Positions 9,229-18,836 of a stretch of DNA of 25,188 bases are shown here, one piece after another. The notes below the pieces were generated by a model. That model made no database searches. It was given only the letters and a program-made list of their open reading frames with translations, and was not told the DNA's origin. Position 1 is the first letter of the stretch, and every line of letters begins with the position of its first letter. The stretch covers positions 1 to 25,188 of the forward strand of contig AUXH01000266.1 in assembly GCA_000482145.1 (NCBI GenBank). The letters run 5' to 3'. A program made the translations under genes and the position numbers. This DNA is from Strigomonas culicis. Lineage: Eukaryota; Euglenozoa; Kinetoplastea; Trypanosomatida; Trypanosomatidae.

Positions 9229-10242
9229 ATGGAGCGCATTAATGGCATGACGAATAACGATATTATAGCGCACATCCTGCGCCACAAGACGAGCTACTAC
9301 CAAATTCTCTTTGTAGAAAAGTCCGCCAACGCGACGCAGATCAAGAGCAACTACCGAAAGCTTGCCATCCGCTGCCACCCCGACAAGAATAGCGAGAACC
9401 AGAATGCAGAGGAGGCCTTCAAGCTCCTGAGCACCGCGCACTCCGTCCTGAGCGATGACACGAAGCGGAAGGTGTACGACCGCGGGGGCACAACCGGTGT
9501 GCAACGGCACGAGAGCGGTGGCGGCGGCGGCGGCGGCGCTGCCTACCGCGGCGGCGGCCCCTTTGGCAACACGTATTACTACCAGCAGGGCGCGCACGGC
9601 GGCGGCCAGTACTACTACTACCAAGGCGGCGGTGGCGCCGGCAGCATCTTCGAAGAGCTCTTCGGTGGCCTCTTTGCGCAGCAGCAGCAGCCGCAGCAGC
9701 AGCGGCGCGCGCACCCCCACGGCCGGCAGCAGCAGCACCACCACCAGCAGCAGCAGCACGCGGAGCCGGTGGAGCTCGGCGGGGGGCTGCTCATGTTCCT
9801 GCCCTTCCTTCTCTTCGTGCTGCTCGCGCTGCTGCTGCAGAGCAACATGTTTGACATGTCCGACCCGTCCGGCCCGAACAGCGGCACCTTCCACCTCTCT
9901 CCCCACGCAACCGGCGCCGAGTTCCGTGCGCAGATGAAGAAGAGCGGGCTGCAATTTAGCTTGACCCCCGACCCGGCGGGCGGCCTGCGCATCCAGCGGC
10001 GGACGTCGCTCCATGGGCTGCAGACGACCTACTACGTGAACCAGCGCTGGGAGGACATGTTGCGACGCAGCAAACAGAAGCGCGAGCTGCTCACGCGCAC
10101 GGAGGAGGCCGTGCTGGAGGCGCAGCGCGACTACCTGGCGCACCGCTGTGAGGCGGAGAGCCAGCAGCAGCGCGCGCAAAAGCGTGCGGTCGCGCCTGAG
10201 GTTTGCGGGGAGTACCATCGCTACCGCAAAGCACTGGCATGA
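9229..10242 (+). CDS. DNAJB12/DNAJB14-type membrane J protein
   Basis: Codes for 337 residues. The J domain covers about residues 21-85, with SYYQILFV, YRKLAIRCHPDKN (HPD at 50-52) and FKLLSTAHSVLSDDTKRKVY. It should stimulate an Hsp70 ATPase. Then follow a Gly/Tyr-rich linker with FEELFGGLF, a Gln/His-rich tract, one strongly hydrophobic segment (about 187-206, LLMFLPFLLFVLLALLL), and a C-terminal domain whose FSLTPDPAGGLRIQR and TTYYVNQRWEDML recall DUF1977. J domain, Gly-rich linker, membrane anchor and DUF1977 in that order define the DNAJB12/14 (yeast Hlj1-related) class of ER proteins, whose J domain faces the cytosol in ER-associated degradation. Length is close to the family norm. An in-frame ATG at 9247 is an alternative start; both keep the J domain intact. 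Confidence 0.88.
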   Translation: MERINGMTNNDIIAHILRHKTSYYQILFVEKSANATQIKSNYRKLAIRCHPDKNSENQNAEEAFKLLSTAHSVLSDDTKRKVYDRGGTTGVQRHESGGGGGGGAAYRGGGPFGNTYYYQQGAHGGGQYYYYQGGGGAGSIFEELFGGLFAQQQQPQQQRRAHPHGRQQQHHHQQQQHAEPVELGGGLLMFLPFLLFVLLALLLQSNMFDMSDPSGPNSGTFHLSPHATGAEFRAQMKKSGLQFSLTPDPAGGLRIQRRTSLHGLQTTYYVNQRWEDMLRRSKQKRELLTRTEEAVLEAQRDYLAHRCEAESQQQRAQKRAVAPEVCGEYHRYRKALA

Positions 10243-10352
10243 GACACACGCTGTACTACAGAAAGGGAAATAATACAAGTAAAAAAAAAGCTTTTAAAAA
10301 AAAATGGAGGAAGGGGAGAGTAAAGGGAAAAGAAATGAAAAAGAGATGCGTA

Positions 10353-10369
10353 ACACACACACACACACA
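10353..10369 (+). repeat. AC dinucleotide repeat
   Basis: Eight AC units, followed by an imperfect continuation ACACACATGTG, in the spacer about 110 bases after the J-protein stop. Confidence 0.85.
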
Positions 10370-11283
10370 TACACACATGTGATCACTCATTATAACATGA
10401 AGTATGCTACCGCAGTGTTGTTCTTCCTTTTACTGTTGGTAATGTAGTCGGTGTGGATGTGTATGTGTGGGGTGTGTGCCTTCTGTAATTCTTTCCGTTT
10501 TTCCTTTTTTTTTGTCGTTGTTATTATCTTTCTTATTCTTTTTGTTTGTAAATAACAAAAAGAAAAAAGAAATCACCTCATTTGGTGTTGTTTGTCTGTT
10601 TGTTTGTTTGTTCTTCTTTTTCTCATGTTTTTTTCTTTTTTTTCTCCTCCTCTTTTTCATTTTGACGACTTTAAAAAAAAAGTAATTAAAACTTCAGATA
10701 TAAGGAAAAAGAAGAAGGAAAGAATAGAAACTAATACTGAGTGTAAAGAAAGCAATAGGAAAAGGTAACACAAACAGATACGCCAGAAAAAAAAAATAAG
10801 AAGAACTAAGAGAAAAGGGACAGATTTGTGATTTTTTTAAAAGAAAAACTATTGTCATTAAACACGTATAAAATATTCAATTCAATATACAACTGTTCTT
10901 TCTTTCACTTCATTTTGTAAGTTCATTTTTCTTATTGCTTCCTGCAATGGCGTTTCCGGGTTGTGTGTTTGGTGTTGCTTCTCCTTTCTTCTTTGTGTGC
11001 TTCTTCTTACCCTCCGTTCCCGATGGTGTGCTTCCATCTAAAGTATAATACATATAAGTATATACATATATGTTTACTGATATTTTTTCTTGTATTATGT
11101 TCTGTGTAACAATAGCTAACTAAAAATGTCATCTAAGCAAATTATACTGTTAACAAATTCGAAACAAAAAAAAAGTAAAGGTTTCACTTCCCTGTGGTCG
11201 TCTCTGCTTTGGAAAACAGATGGCACTCCTTAAAGGGACAGAAAAATGTTATAATGTCTTCCACCATATATAGACATGTACTC

Positions 11284-11346
11284 GCTTCTCTCACCTCTTC
11301 TTTTTTTCTTTTCTTTTCTTACGCTCACCTCCTTCTCTTGCCATAG
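11284..11346 (+). promoter_or_regulatory. Predicted trans-splice acceptor
   Basis: A C/T tract of about 50 bases with few interruptions is followed by CCATAG (AG at 11345-11346), 14 bases before the ATG at 11361. It is among the strongest acceptor-like signals in the window. Confidence 0.65.
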
Positions 11347-11360
11347 AGTAGAAGAGGGGC

Positions 11361-12957
11361 ATGCAGCCCAACCCCAACCCACAAGAGATCAACCACGCCA
11401 CAGTGCATGTAGACCGCGCATACCGCGACCCGCAGCCGTGCGGGGCGGCGGCGGCCGACGAAGCGGTGCCGCAGACGCGGCACCCCACCCCCCTCAGCTC
11501 GCTGGCGCACATGCGCGCGGCGGCCGGCGCCACCATCGAGCTGCAGACGCTGGTGGACTACGTGCGGTGCCTGCTCACCGCGCCGCCACCCGCCGCCGCG
11601 CCGATGGAGGCGGCGGGCGGAGCGGTGCAGCCCAGCCATGTGCCGAGTGCGGAGAGCGGCGGTGAAAGGAAGGAAAGGGACAAGAAGGAGAAGCGCCAGA
11701 GTTTTTTGCGAAAGCGCAAATCGAAGGGGGTGGAGCGGATGACACCCTCGCCGGCACCGCCCGGTAACACGATGAACGCCACCAGTGCATTCAACACCAA
11801 CGTGTTAGGAAATCTGTCCGAGTGGTACGGCGCCGTCAACGACGCCTTCCAGACGCAGAATCAGCGTCTCCTCTTTGGCCTCGACGACGAGGCGCCGCCG
11901 TCCGGCGACGATCCCACGCGGAGCGATGACGCGGAGGGCGCGCAGCAGACCCTGGCGCTGCTGCGCTCCCTCCTCTGCAAGATGGGCAACCTCACGCACC
12001 CCACCGATCTGCAGGAGCGGTACCGCATCCCGCGGCCGGCGCCGGCCGAGCAGCACGGGGAAGGGAGAGGCGGGGGACGCGGAAGGGAACGAAACGAACG
12101 GGAACTGGGTCGCCATCCAAAACATGTACACCGACTTCACTCGCCACCCGCAGACGAACGTGTGTCGCATTCTGCTAGACATTTTTCAGCCCGCGACGCC
12201 GCAAGGGGGGGCTTCTGCCGCGCCTGCTGAGGCGAGCACCCGCAGCGGTGCCTCCGCGCCGCTCGCCACGCTCCACCGAAAGCTCCAGGAGGACGTCGCC
12301 GCCAACTTGTACTTCTGCGTCGTGCTGACCAACCTACAGACACTCCTGGGGCCGCTGGACGCGGACGCACCGGCGCCCTCCCTCCTGACGGCCGCCTTCT
12401 CGTACCTCTGCTTCCTGCTCTTGCAGAAGGGCTACAATCGGCAGAAGAGGACACTGCATCTGATGCTCTCCATGCTCTCCAACTACGCCCTCTATATGCC
12501 GGTGAAGGCGCTTCTCGTGGACAGCTTTGAAGAGGCGCGGCAGCGCGGGGAGGCGCGCGAGGGTCCGATTAATACCCTGGAAGCAATCATTGCCATCATC
12601 TTCACGGCGCATCACTACGAGGACGAAGACATCACATTGGCGTGGGGGACCTTTTTTCTGAACCTGCTGACCTTTCCGCCGACGGTAGCCGACACCGAGG
12701 TGCAAGAACGGAGTGAGGTGCTGAAGGACCGGCTGCTCGCGGCGCTACTCGCGGAGGAGTACCACTTTGTGCACCTCACGCAGGAGCTGTTGCTGTTTGC
12801 GCGGCACGCGCCCGCCGCTGCGACGCTGTCCCCGGACCGGGGGGCCCCGCCGAAGAAGCAGAAGGAGATCGCAGGGAAAGAGGACACGAAGGAATCGCGC
12901 ATCAGCAAGCTGCTGTTCAAGATTCTCCTGCTCCTCTCCCATGAAGTCTGTTTTTAA
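11361..12957 (+). CDS. Unrecognised helical protein, interrupted by a frameshift
   Basis: Frame 3 runs from the ATG at 11361 to about 12076, then frame 1 continues to the TAA at 12955-12957; correcting one base gives about 531 residues. The first part has a low-complexity N terminus, a basic patch (RKERDKKEKRQSFLRKRKSK) and a helical piece (NVLGNLSEWYGAVNDAFQTQ, then TLALLRSLLCKMGNLTHP). The second part is rich in hydrophobic helices: LQEDVAANLYFCVVLTNLQT, LTAAFSYLCFLLLQKGYNRQ, LHLMLSMLSNYALYMPVKAL, INTLEAIIAIIFTAHHYEDE and WGTFFLNLLTFPP. That could be an alpha-solenoid of ARM or HEAT type, but I see no diagnostic repeat, and the helices are mixed rather than clearly transmembrane. I do not recognise the family. 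Left uncorrected, the first frame ends at 12230 in Arg/His/Ser-rich sequence that looks like out-of-frame translation. Confidence 0.72.
12072..12076 (+). other. Likely +1 frame-change site (G5)
   Basis: Removing one G from the run of five at 12072-12076 joins EQHGEGRGG to DAEGNETNGNWVAIQNMY, a smooth transition into the well-behaved downstream frame. The G4 at 12057-12060 is an alternative site. This points to an extra base rather than two genes. Confidence 0.5.
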
Positions 12958-13306
12958 AGGACAGGATGGAATGGTGAGGCTGTCTCACTTTTTATACTTG
13001 CCTTGTACAGTTATTATTACTGTTGTTATTATTATTATTCTCAAAAGAAAAAAAGGAAGAACACTATACTCTCGGTGTCACTGCAGCTCACTTGCACTTC
13101 TGTTGTGAGACACGGAGGACAGAGGCAAAAAAGATGATATGGCAATGCACACTCTACAACAAAAACTACGTTTTTTTTTTTTCTTCTTTCTGCTCTTTTG
13201 CTTTTGTTGTTGTTTACTTTTAGAAATCTCAATAGAAGGAGAACAAAAAAAAAGAAACAACCCCATACAAACATACATACAAACATAATATACATAAAAA
13301 AAAAAG
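12958..13306 (+). other. Intergenic region (349 bases)
   Basis: AT-rich spacer with TTATTATTATTATT at about 13024-13040, a T tract from 13171 and A runs directly before the next ATG. No gene is evident. Confidence 0.7.
13171..13223 (+). promoter_or_regulatory. Predicted trans-splice acceptor
   Basis: A T-rich pyrimidine tract is followed by the first AG at 13222-13223, about 83 bases before the ATG at 13307. Confidence 0.55.
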
Positions 13307-15073
13307 ATGCCTTTGAGACCTCAAGTGCCTTTAGATACGCAACACAGCCCTCTATTACCAGCCGAAAAGACGGTATACCGTAGTGTTCTTAGTATTAACA
13401 GCAGCACAGTGCATCTGACGGAGCCGGATAGAAAAACGACGATCCAATCCCCATGTCTCCGTTTTGCGAATCGGCCGCCATCCTTGTCATCCACTGGAAG
13501 GTTGAGTGTATTTAGCGAGCTCAATAGCATGGCGCAGGAGCATCCTTATGCGGCCTGCAAGGCAGAGTCGGCCGACTGTGAGGAGGATCGCGCCCACCGC
13601 TCTCCTCCGGCCTTAGAGCAGTTCGATTTCTCTCCCTTTTCACAGTATCTGAGTAGCCAGCGCAGCCGGCGGGATCAGAAGGAAGCTGACGAGGCGAAGA
13701 AGCCGACGGGGGAAGAGGGAGGGGAGAAGGATGCGGCCGCGCCAGCCCAGCGTGACAGAAGCACGCCGGCACGGTCGCCGGAGCATCGCCAGGGCGGGGA
13801 GGGGTATGCCGCCGCGCTGCCGCGCATCAAAAAGGAGATCCTCTCCAGCGCGTACAAGGACCACCAGGCGCAGGGAAACAAGAAAAAAGAGCTCCTGCTA
13901 AAGCGAAGAGAAATATTTGACATGTATAGTATTAAAGGGCAGTTGAACACGACGAGTCCTACCGCGAATAAAACGAACCACCCGCCGCAGCAGCAGAAGC
14001 AGGATGGGTCCGTGGTGGTGAAGAAGAGCACCTCCAAGCGTAAACGCACATACCCATCCGACGGCTCGAAAAACAGCGAACCGCCTACCGCAGCTGACCT
14101 AAAGGCGCTGGAGCAGCGATGGACGCTCACCGCACCCCACTCGCCCGCAAGCAACGACGGCGAAGCAACGGCGCGGAAGAGCACGAAGAGTAGAGCCAAG
14201 GTGCAGTTCACGCTGCCCCCCTCCCATGACAACGACGAGGAGGAGCGGAAGGGAAGGGTGGCGCCCACCCTTAACACGACTAGCAAGGATACAATGTCGT
14301 TCCTGAATGATGTACAGGCCAGGATCGACCACATCGCCTATCTCTTGACCACGCGGGAGCCACGCGAACATCACCGGATGCCGCCACCACGCGGTGCGGC
14401 TCCAGCGGTATCGACCGTGACCGCCGCAAGACGAGAAGCTAACAGCATAGACGCAGCGAGCTACCCCGCATGGCCGCAGTATCGCAAGCCATACTTAACG
14501 ACACCACGCAAGTTATCGCTCCACACCGCTGCGGCTGCCACTATGGACAGCAGCGTTGCAAAGCGAAGCGAGGAAGAACAGGAAGAACAAAGCGCGGCCG
14601 CAGTCGCCAGCACAGATGAGGCCACACCGACGGCTGTCCAAGATCCCCACGCGGCGCGCCTGACGCACCCAAAGCCGCTGTACGCGTTTCTTTCTCCGGC
14701 CTCCGGTGACGTACCTGCGGCGCGGCCGATACTGTCCCCGGAAAAGATAACCTCTCTGTCGGACTTGACGCAGACCAGCTGGGTGAACACCCTGCATCCG
14801 CGTAACCAAACAACGAAAGGTGAGGTCGCAGGGGTAGAGGAGGAGGAGGAAGCGGATCCGCAGGTGTTCGTGCCGCCGCACCTGACGAGTGCACGAAAGC
14901 TGAGTTATTGCATCGACGACGCTAACACCCCTAACCTTAAGAAGAACAGCTGGGATGCGGCTGAACAGGCGGAGGAGGAGAGGAACGCGAAGTACATCAA
15001 TGGAGGAGGATACACCGTGCAGCTGCTTTCCTGGCTGAGTGAACTGGATATGAACTTGAAGGAGTATGCGTGA
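13307..15073 (+). CDS. Unrecognised charged, mostly disordered protein
   Basis: An uninterrupted frame of 588 residues starting MPLRPQVPL just after a run of A. The chain is Glu/Lys/Arg/Ser/Thr-rich with little hydrophobic core. More ordered-looking parts are LEQFDFSPFSQYLSSQRSRR near residue 104, KKELLLKRREIFDMYSIKGQ (about 192-211), a short helix MSFLNDVQARIDHIAYLLTT (about 329-348), and a C-terminal segment with YTVQLLSWLSELDMNLKEYA. A basic stretch, KKSTSKRKRTYP near residue 240, could be a nuclear localisation signal. No signal peptide, membrane segment or enzyme motif is visible. Codon use is less GC-extreme than in the flanking genes. I do not recognise a family; a lineage-specific trypanosomatid protein is the best description. 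Confidence 0.75.
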   Translation: MPLRPQVPLDTQHSPLLPAEKTVYRSVLSINSSTVHLTEPDRKTTIQSPCLRFANRPPSLSSTGRLSVFSELNSMAQEHPYAACKAESADCEEDRAHRSPPALEQFDFSPFSQYLSSQRSRRDQKEADEAKKPTGEEGGEKDAAAPAQRDRSTPARSPEHRQGGEGYAAALPRIKKEILSSAYKDHQAQGNKKKELLLKRREIFDMYSIKGQLNTTSPTANKTNHPPQQQKQDGSVVVKKSTSKRKRTYPSDGSKNSEPPTAADLKALEQRWTLTAPHSPASNDGEATARKSTKSRAKVQFTLPPSHDNDEEERKGRVAPTLNTTSKDTMSFLNDVQARIDHIAYLLTTREPREHHRMPPPRGAAPAVSTVTAARREANSIDAASYPAWPQYRKPYLTTPRKLSLHTAAAATMDSSVAKRSEEEQEEQSAAAVASTDEATPTAVQDPHAARLTHPKPLYAFLSPASGDVPAARPILSPEKITSLSDLTQTSWVNTLHPRNQTTKGEVAGVEEEEEADPQVFVPPHLTSARKLSYCIDDANTPNLKKNSWDAAEQAEEERNAKYINGGGYTVQLLSWLSELDMNLKEYA

Positions 15074-15494
15074 GGCAGGCTCAAGACAGTATCAACAACA
15101 ACAAAATGTTTACACTTCTCTGCGAGAATGTGTACCACTATGCATAGATCTATATATACATACAATTGGCTACTACATGATATTATTATTATTCACGAGC
15201 GACAAGAAAAGATGAAAACGGATAGACAGCCTTTGGTGTCATTGTTTGTTGTTTCTGTTATTTACTGGTGATGTTTAAGATATAGTTTACCATTGTGGGT
15301 TCAATGCACTTTCATTATCTGTCTCTTATTTCTGACTTTTTTTCTTTCTTCTCAAGCGCACATCGGTACACTTCTTTTTTTTTTGCTTTTAGATTTCATC
15401 ATTTAGATTACACACTACAATACATATCAGTTAATATAAAGGTTTGGTAACATCCAAGGCAAAAGACAGAGAAAGGCGAAGAATAATATATATA
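15074..15494 (+). other. Intergenic region (421 bases)
   Basis: AT-rich spacer with short TA and TTA repeats (about 15150-15165 and 15180-15192) and a T tract near 15374. No gene is evident. Confidence 0.7.
15371..15392 (+). promoter_or_regulatory. Predicted trans-splice acceptor
   Basis: CTTC followed by ten T, then GCTTTTAG, places AG at 15391-15392, about 102 bases before the ATG at 15495. Confidence 0.6.
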
Positions 15495-18324
15495 ATGTTG
15501 CGTAGCGAGCTGGAAGGCGTGCTTTCGCTGCCGGCGCAGCGCCAAGTCTACTTCCTGGACTCTTTAAATATGAATGCCGTCACGGAAGGCTATCGCGTCG
15601 AGGAGAAACCCCATGCAACTCCGACACAGAAGGACGGACCTACTCTCCGTAACGAAGGGGCAGAGGTGCACACGGTCAGCGTACGGCTGCAGTACAGCGA
15701 CGCGGAAGACGAGGAGCAGCAGCAGCAAAGGGAGGAGCACCAGTACCTTCAACAAAAGGTGCTGGAGTCCGTGATGAAGCGGCAGCTGCTCGAAAGCATC
15801 CATCCAACGACGCATAACAACAGCCTGGACTACGTTTTTTCAGACGACGACGCACGACGGAGTCCGAACACGCATCCGCAGCGCAGCATGGAGCGGCGGC
15901 TCAAGGAAGAGGCGAGCCACCGGCAGGGCATGGTCAGCAGCCTCCCGCAGAGCGTCCACAGCCAACACGGGAAGGAGGACGAGGACGCGGCGGACTTCCC
16001 CTATCCGTACACGGCCGGCGCCCACCGCGGGGCCGCGGCAGGCCTGTGCGCCAGCCAGCACCGCGACCCGTCTGACGGCCGCCCGACGGACCTCGTGTAC
16101 AGCGCCAGCCGCGCTACGCACGGCTCCGTCTCGGGCGCCGCGTGGCGTCCCCACCGAGAGGGGGAGGAAGGGGGGGTGGCAGCAGCGATCCCCCGGCGGT
16201 TCGCGCCGAGCCCCCCGCCGACCCCCGCTCCGGAGAGGGCGGCTGGCTGTGCGGCGGCGGTGGGTGGAGCGGGTGCGGGGCTGTCGCCGGGCGGCCCCCG
16301 CCCGCCGCACGGCCGCCAACCGCCGCGGCTGTTTAGTCCGTCCCTCGTGGCGCACGCGGCGCTCGAAGGGGGGGGAGGAGGAGGAGGAGGTGCGCGTGCC
16401 CGGGGCCGCGGCCGCCGGGTCCCCCGGTGTCCCGCGCCTGCTGCCGCCGCCCGCACAGTCGGAGGAGGACGAGGCAGGCAGCGGGTCGGACCAGCTCCAC
16501 CGGCCGCAGCAGCGGCTGGGTGTTCGCCGCGTGCTGCTCTGCGCCCCCGCCCGCTCGCCGTCCGCGAGCATCGAGCAGGGGGCGGCGCCGGCGCCGACGC
16601 CCTCCACGGTGGTCGCTGCGGATGGGGATGGGGCGGAGGTGGGGGAGGCGCCGCACGGCGGCGGCAACCGGCAGGCGCGGGCGACGGGCGGCCAGACGCC
16701 AAGCACCGTGTCGATCGGCAACGAGTCCATCGAAGAGGAGCATGATTTTCAGTCGGACGCGGGGGCGGATGCCACCGACGCGGATGGCGAGGAGGGGGAG
16801 GGGGAGGAGCTGCACTTTGTCGTGCACGCCGTCGCGTCGGGTGGGGTGGCGACGGGGACGGAAGACACGGACTCGTTTGCCTATGTGCGGGGCAGTGCGA
16901 ATCAGCTGAAGCAAACGAAGAACAAGTTCAGTCTGAAACTGTTCCCTGAGGAGGACGACGACGACGATGAGGCTGAAGTAGACAGCCAAACCGCAGACAC
17001 GAACGAGCACCGAGATCCCCACGACGCGCCCGGGTCGTCGCTGACAAGCCCACACACACTGCTCTATCACGCGCTGCATCCCCCAGCCACCAGCACGCAT
17101 ACCGTGGGCAGCCACGAGCATGACATGGAAACGGCGCCGCCGACGAACCACGCGTATGCGAACATACGCCTCATCAGCTGCAGCCAAAGCGTGGCGCCGG
17201 TGCGCCTGAGCCTCCCGGAGGACCCACCGCTGGTGGCGCTCCCCTCGACGTGTCCGACGACGCCGACCTCCGTCTCGACCGCCGCGCACGGCAAGAAAGA
17301 CGGACGCCAAAAGCACAGGGAGCCGCGGCTCCGCGACAAGAGCGCCTGCTGCTCCTTCGAGTCGCTCAAGTCGATGCGCGCGATGAGCCATGTACGGGGC
17401 GCCGCAGGGCCCTCCGAGCACACCGGTGAGCGCTCCGCAGAGGAGCTTATGCACCTTGGGGAGCCGCCACGGTGCGTGGCGGACGACGAAGCTGCTGCCG
17501 CCGCCGCGGCCCCACCACCGCCGCGGCAACGGCCCGTCTCGCAGCCACCCACCGCAGCGGCGGCGGAAGAGTTCTCGCCGTCACCGGTGCAGCCGTGCCG
17601 AGCGGCCGGCAGCGCGCCGACGCTGTCCTGCCCCGGCACCTCCGGCTCGCCGCCGACCTCCGCCGGCGCGGACGCGGCCGCAGAGCAGCGCCAGGCGGAC
17701 AGCGACTCGCATCCCGATGACGACGTACGTCGCCTGACGGAGGAGCTGCGGGAGGTGCGGGAGCGACACCGCGGTCTCGAGGCGGAGTGCGAGCAGCTCC
17801 GGGCGGCGCTCGCGGCCGCGGCGCAGCAGCAGCAGCAGCAGCAGGATGCTTATGCGGCGCTCGACGTCCAGCACCGCGCGCTGCAGCGCGTGCACGAGGA
17901 CGCCCTGGCGGAGCTCCGCCGGCGGACAGAGGCAGCCACCGCTGCCACCACCGCGGCGCGACAGAAGGAGAAAGCGGACGACGTGAAAACAGAGGACAGT
18001 AGGAATGCACCCTCATCGCCGCCGCAGCCGCAGCAGCAACCGCAGCTAGCGGTGCGTCCCGATGTGAACAATCATAGCCACAATCACACACCTCATCATA
18101 AGCGAAACGGCAATAAAACAGAGGTTTGTGATCACACGAACCGAAAGGAAGAAAGGGATGCTAAGATGGACGCGAACCATAAGAGGAAGGACAGCGACGG
18201 CAGCCCGACGACAGGTGGCAGTGGCCGCAGCAAAGTAGACAAATTCTTCGATAAGCTGAACGTTTTCAAAAACAAGAGCAAAAAGAAGAAAAGGACACCT
18301 TTAGCAGACGATAAAGAGAACTAA
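15495..18324 (+). CDS. Unrecognised acidic/coiled-coil protein, interrupted by a frameshift
   Basis: The first real ATG is at 15495 (MLRSELEGVLSL); the frame is open further up only through a TTG. Frame 3 carries the protein to about 16375 and frame 1 continues to the TAA at 18322-18324, about 942 residues after one-base correction. The N terminus holds a Glu/Gln-rich helix (EDEEQQQQREEHQYLQQKVL). The middle is disordered and acidic, with Glu runs and FPEEDDDDDEAEVDS. A coiled coil lies at about nucleotides 17730-17970 (VRRLTEELREVRERHRGLEA) with a Gln run inside. The C terminus is Lys-rich (KVDKFFDKLNVFKNKSKKKK) and ends LADDKEN. I recognise no family. The shape suggests a structural or nuclear scaffold, but that is inference only. 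Confidence 0.7.
16368..16375 (+). other. Likely +1 frame-change site (G8)
   Basis: A run of eight G lies exactly where the coding signal moves from frame 3 to frame 1. Dropping one G gives HAALEGGEEEEEVRVPG and restores an acidic, protein-like continuation. Unshifted frame 3 becomes a Gly/Arg/Ala shadow. This is the clearest of the three homopolymer sites. Confidence 0.65.
17826..17844 (+). repeat. CAG run encoding poly-Gln
   Basis: Consecutive CAG codons encode about seven glutamines within the C-terminal coiled coil of the acidic protein. Confidence 0.75.
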
Positions 18325-18836
18325 CTAGTAGTGCAATTCGATGATGATTATGATAATAACTACGTCAATCGCCACTCTTCGCTCGTGATTCTACTTGTTT
18401 TTTTTTATTTTCCTTTTTTATGTGAGCCTCTTTTCTTTACATAATTATTTAAGCGATTTGTATTATGCAAAAATATCATTCTTCAATGAATAATATAAAC
18501 TGTAGATATGCTGTTTTTTTCTTTTACATATAACTTTTTCATCACTTTAGAGTATTCTTTTTTTTTCTCTTCTTTGTTTTTTTTGTTTAGAAGCACATAC
18601 ATTTTTTTTTATTATTTTATTTGCTAATTAACACAGCGCTTTAGATGCATTTACATAAAGTTGTGATTATGGTGGTGCGTGTGAGCCACTGTTTATTATT
18701 GCTAGTAGTATTAGTACTATTATGATACGGTAGTAGATATGTTTCTGTGTTTTGTTTTGCTTTTTCACTTATGCACTCTTACTTCCACTACTCTCCTCCT
18801 CTCTCTCTTTTTGTGTTGTAGAAAATACTAACCACC
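18325..18836 (+). other. Intergenic region (512 bases)
   Basis: AT-rich spacer with several T tracts (about 18398-18407, 18558-18566 and 18602-18611) and no credible coding or RNA signal. Confidence 0.7.
18782..18821 (+). promoter_or_regulatory. Predicted trans-splice acceptor for the DEAD-box helicase
   Basis: A clean C/T tract (CTCTCCTCCTCTCTCTC then T) is followed by GTGTTGTAG with AG at 18820-18821, 15 bases before the ATG at 18837. ACCACC directly precedes the ATG. This strongly supports the start. Confidence 0.7.

Larger units (their letters stand above)
10243..11360 (+). other. Long intergenic region (1,118 bases)
   Basis: This is the longest internal spacer. It holds an AC repeat at 10353, a TTTG-type repeat at about 10591-10611, many T/A homopolymers, and a less AT-biased patch at about 10940-11040 containing a 33-codon frame (10947-11048). 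Frames at 10467-10685 and its complement are homopolymer translation (Phe/Leu or Lys runs) and not credible. I could identify no tRNA, snoRNA or other RNA. Confidence 0.65.

Noticed and set aside
10467..10685. 72-residue hydrophobic frame on the + strand
   Set aside because: It is mostly Phe/Leu from T-rich homopolymers in an AT-rich spacer, and its complement gives Lys runs; there is no sign of a real protein.
15444..15494. Upstream extension of the acidic protein to 15444
   Set aside because: The frame there begins at a TTG and only adds Lys/Arg-rich residues; the first ATG is at 15495.
16333..17529. 398-residue minus-strand frame opposite the acidic protein
   Set aside because: Arg/His/Val-rich antisense shadow without domains; the + frame has coherent acidic and coiled-coil sequence.
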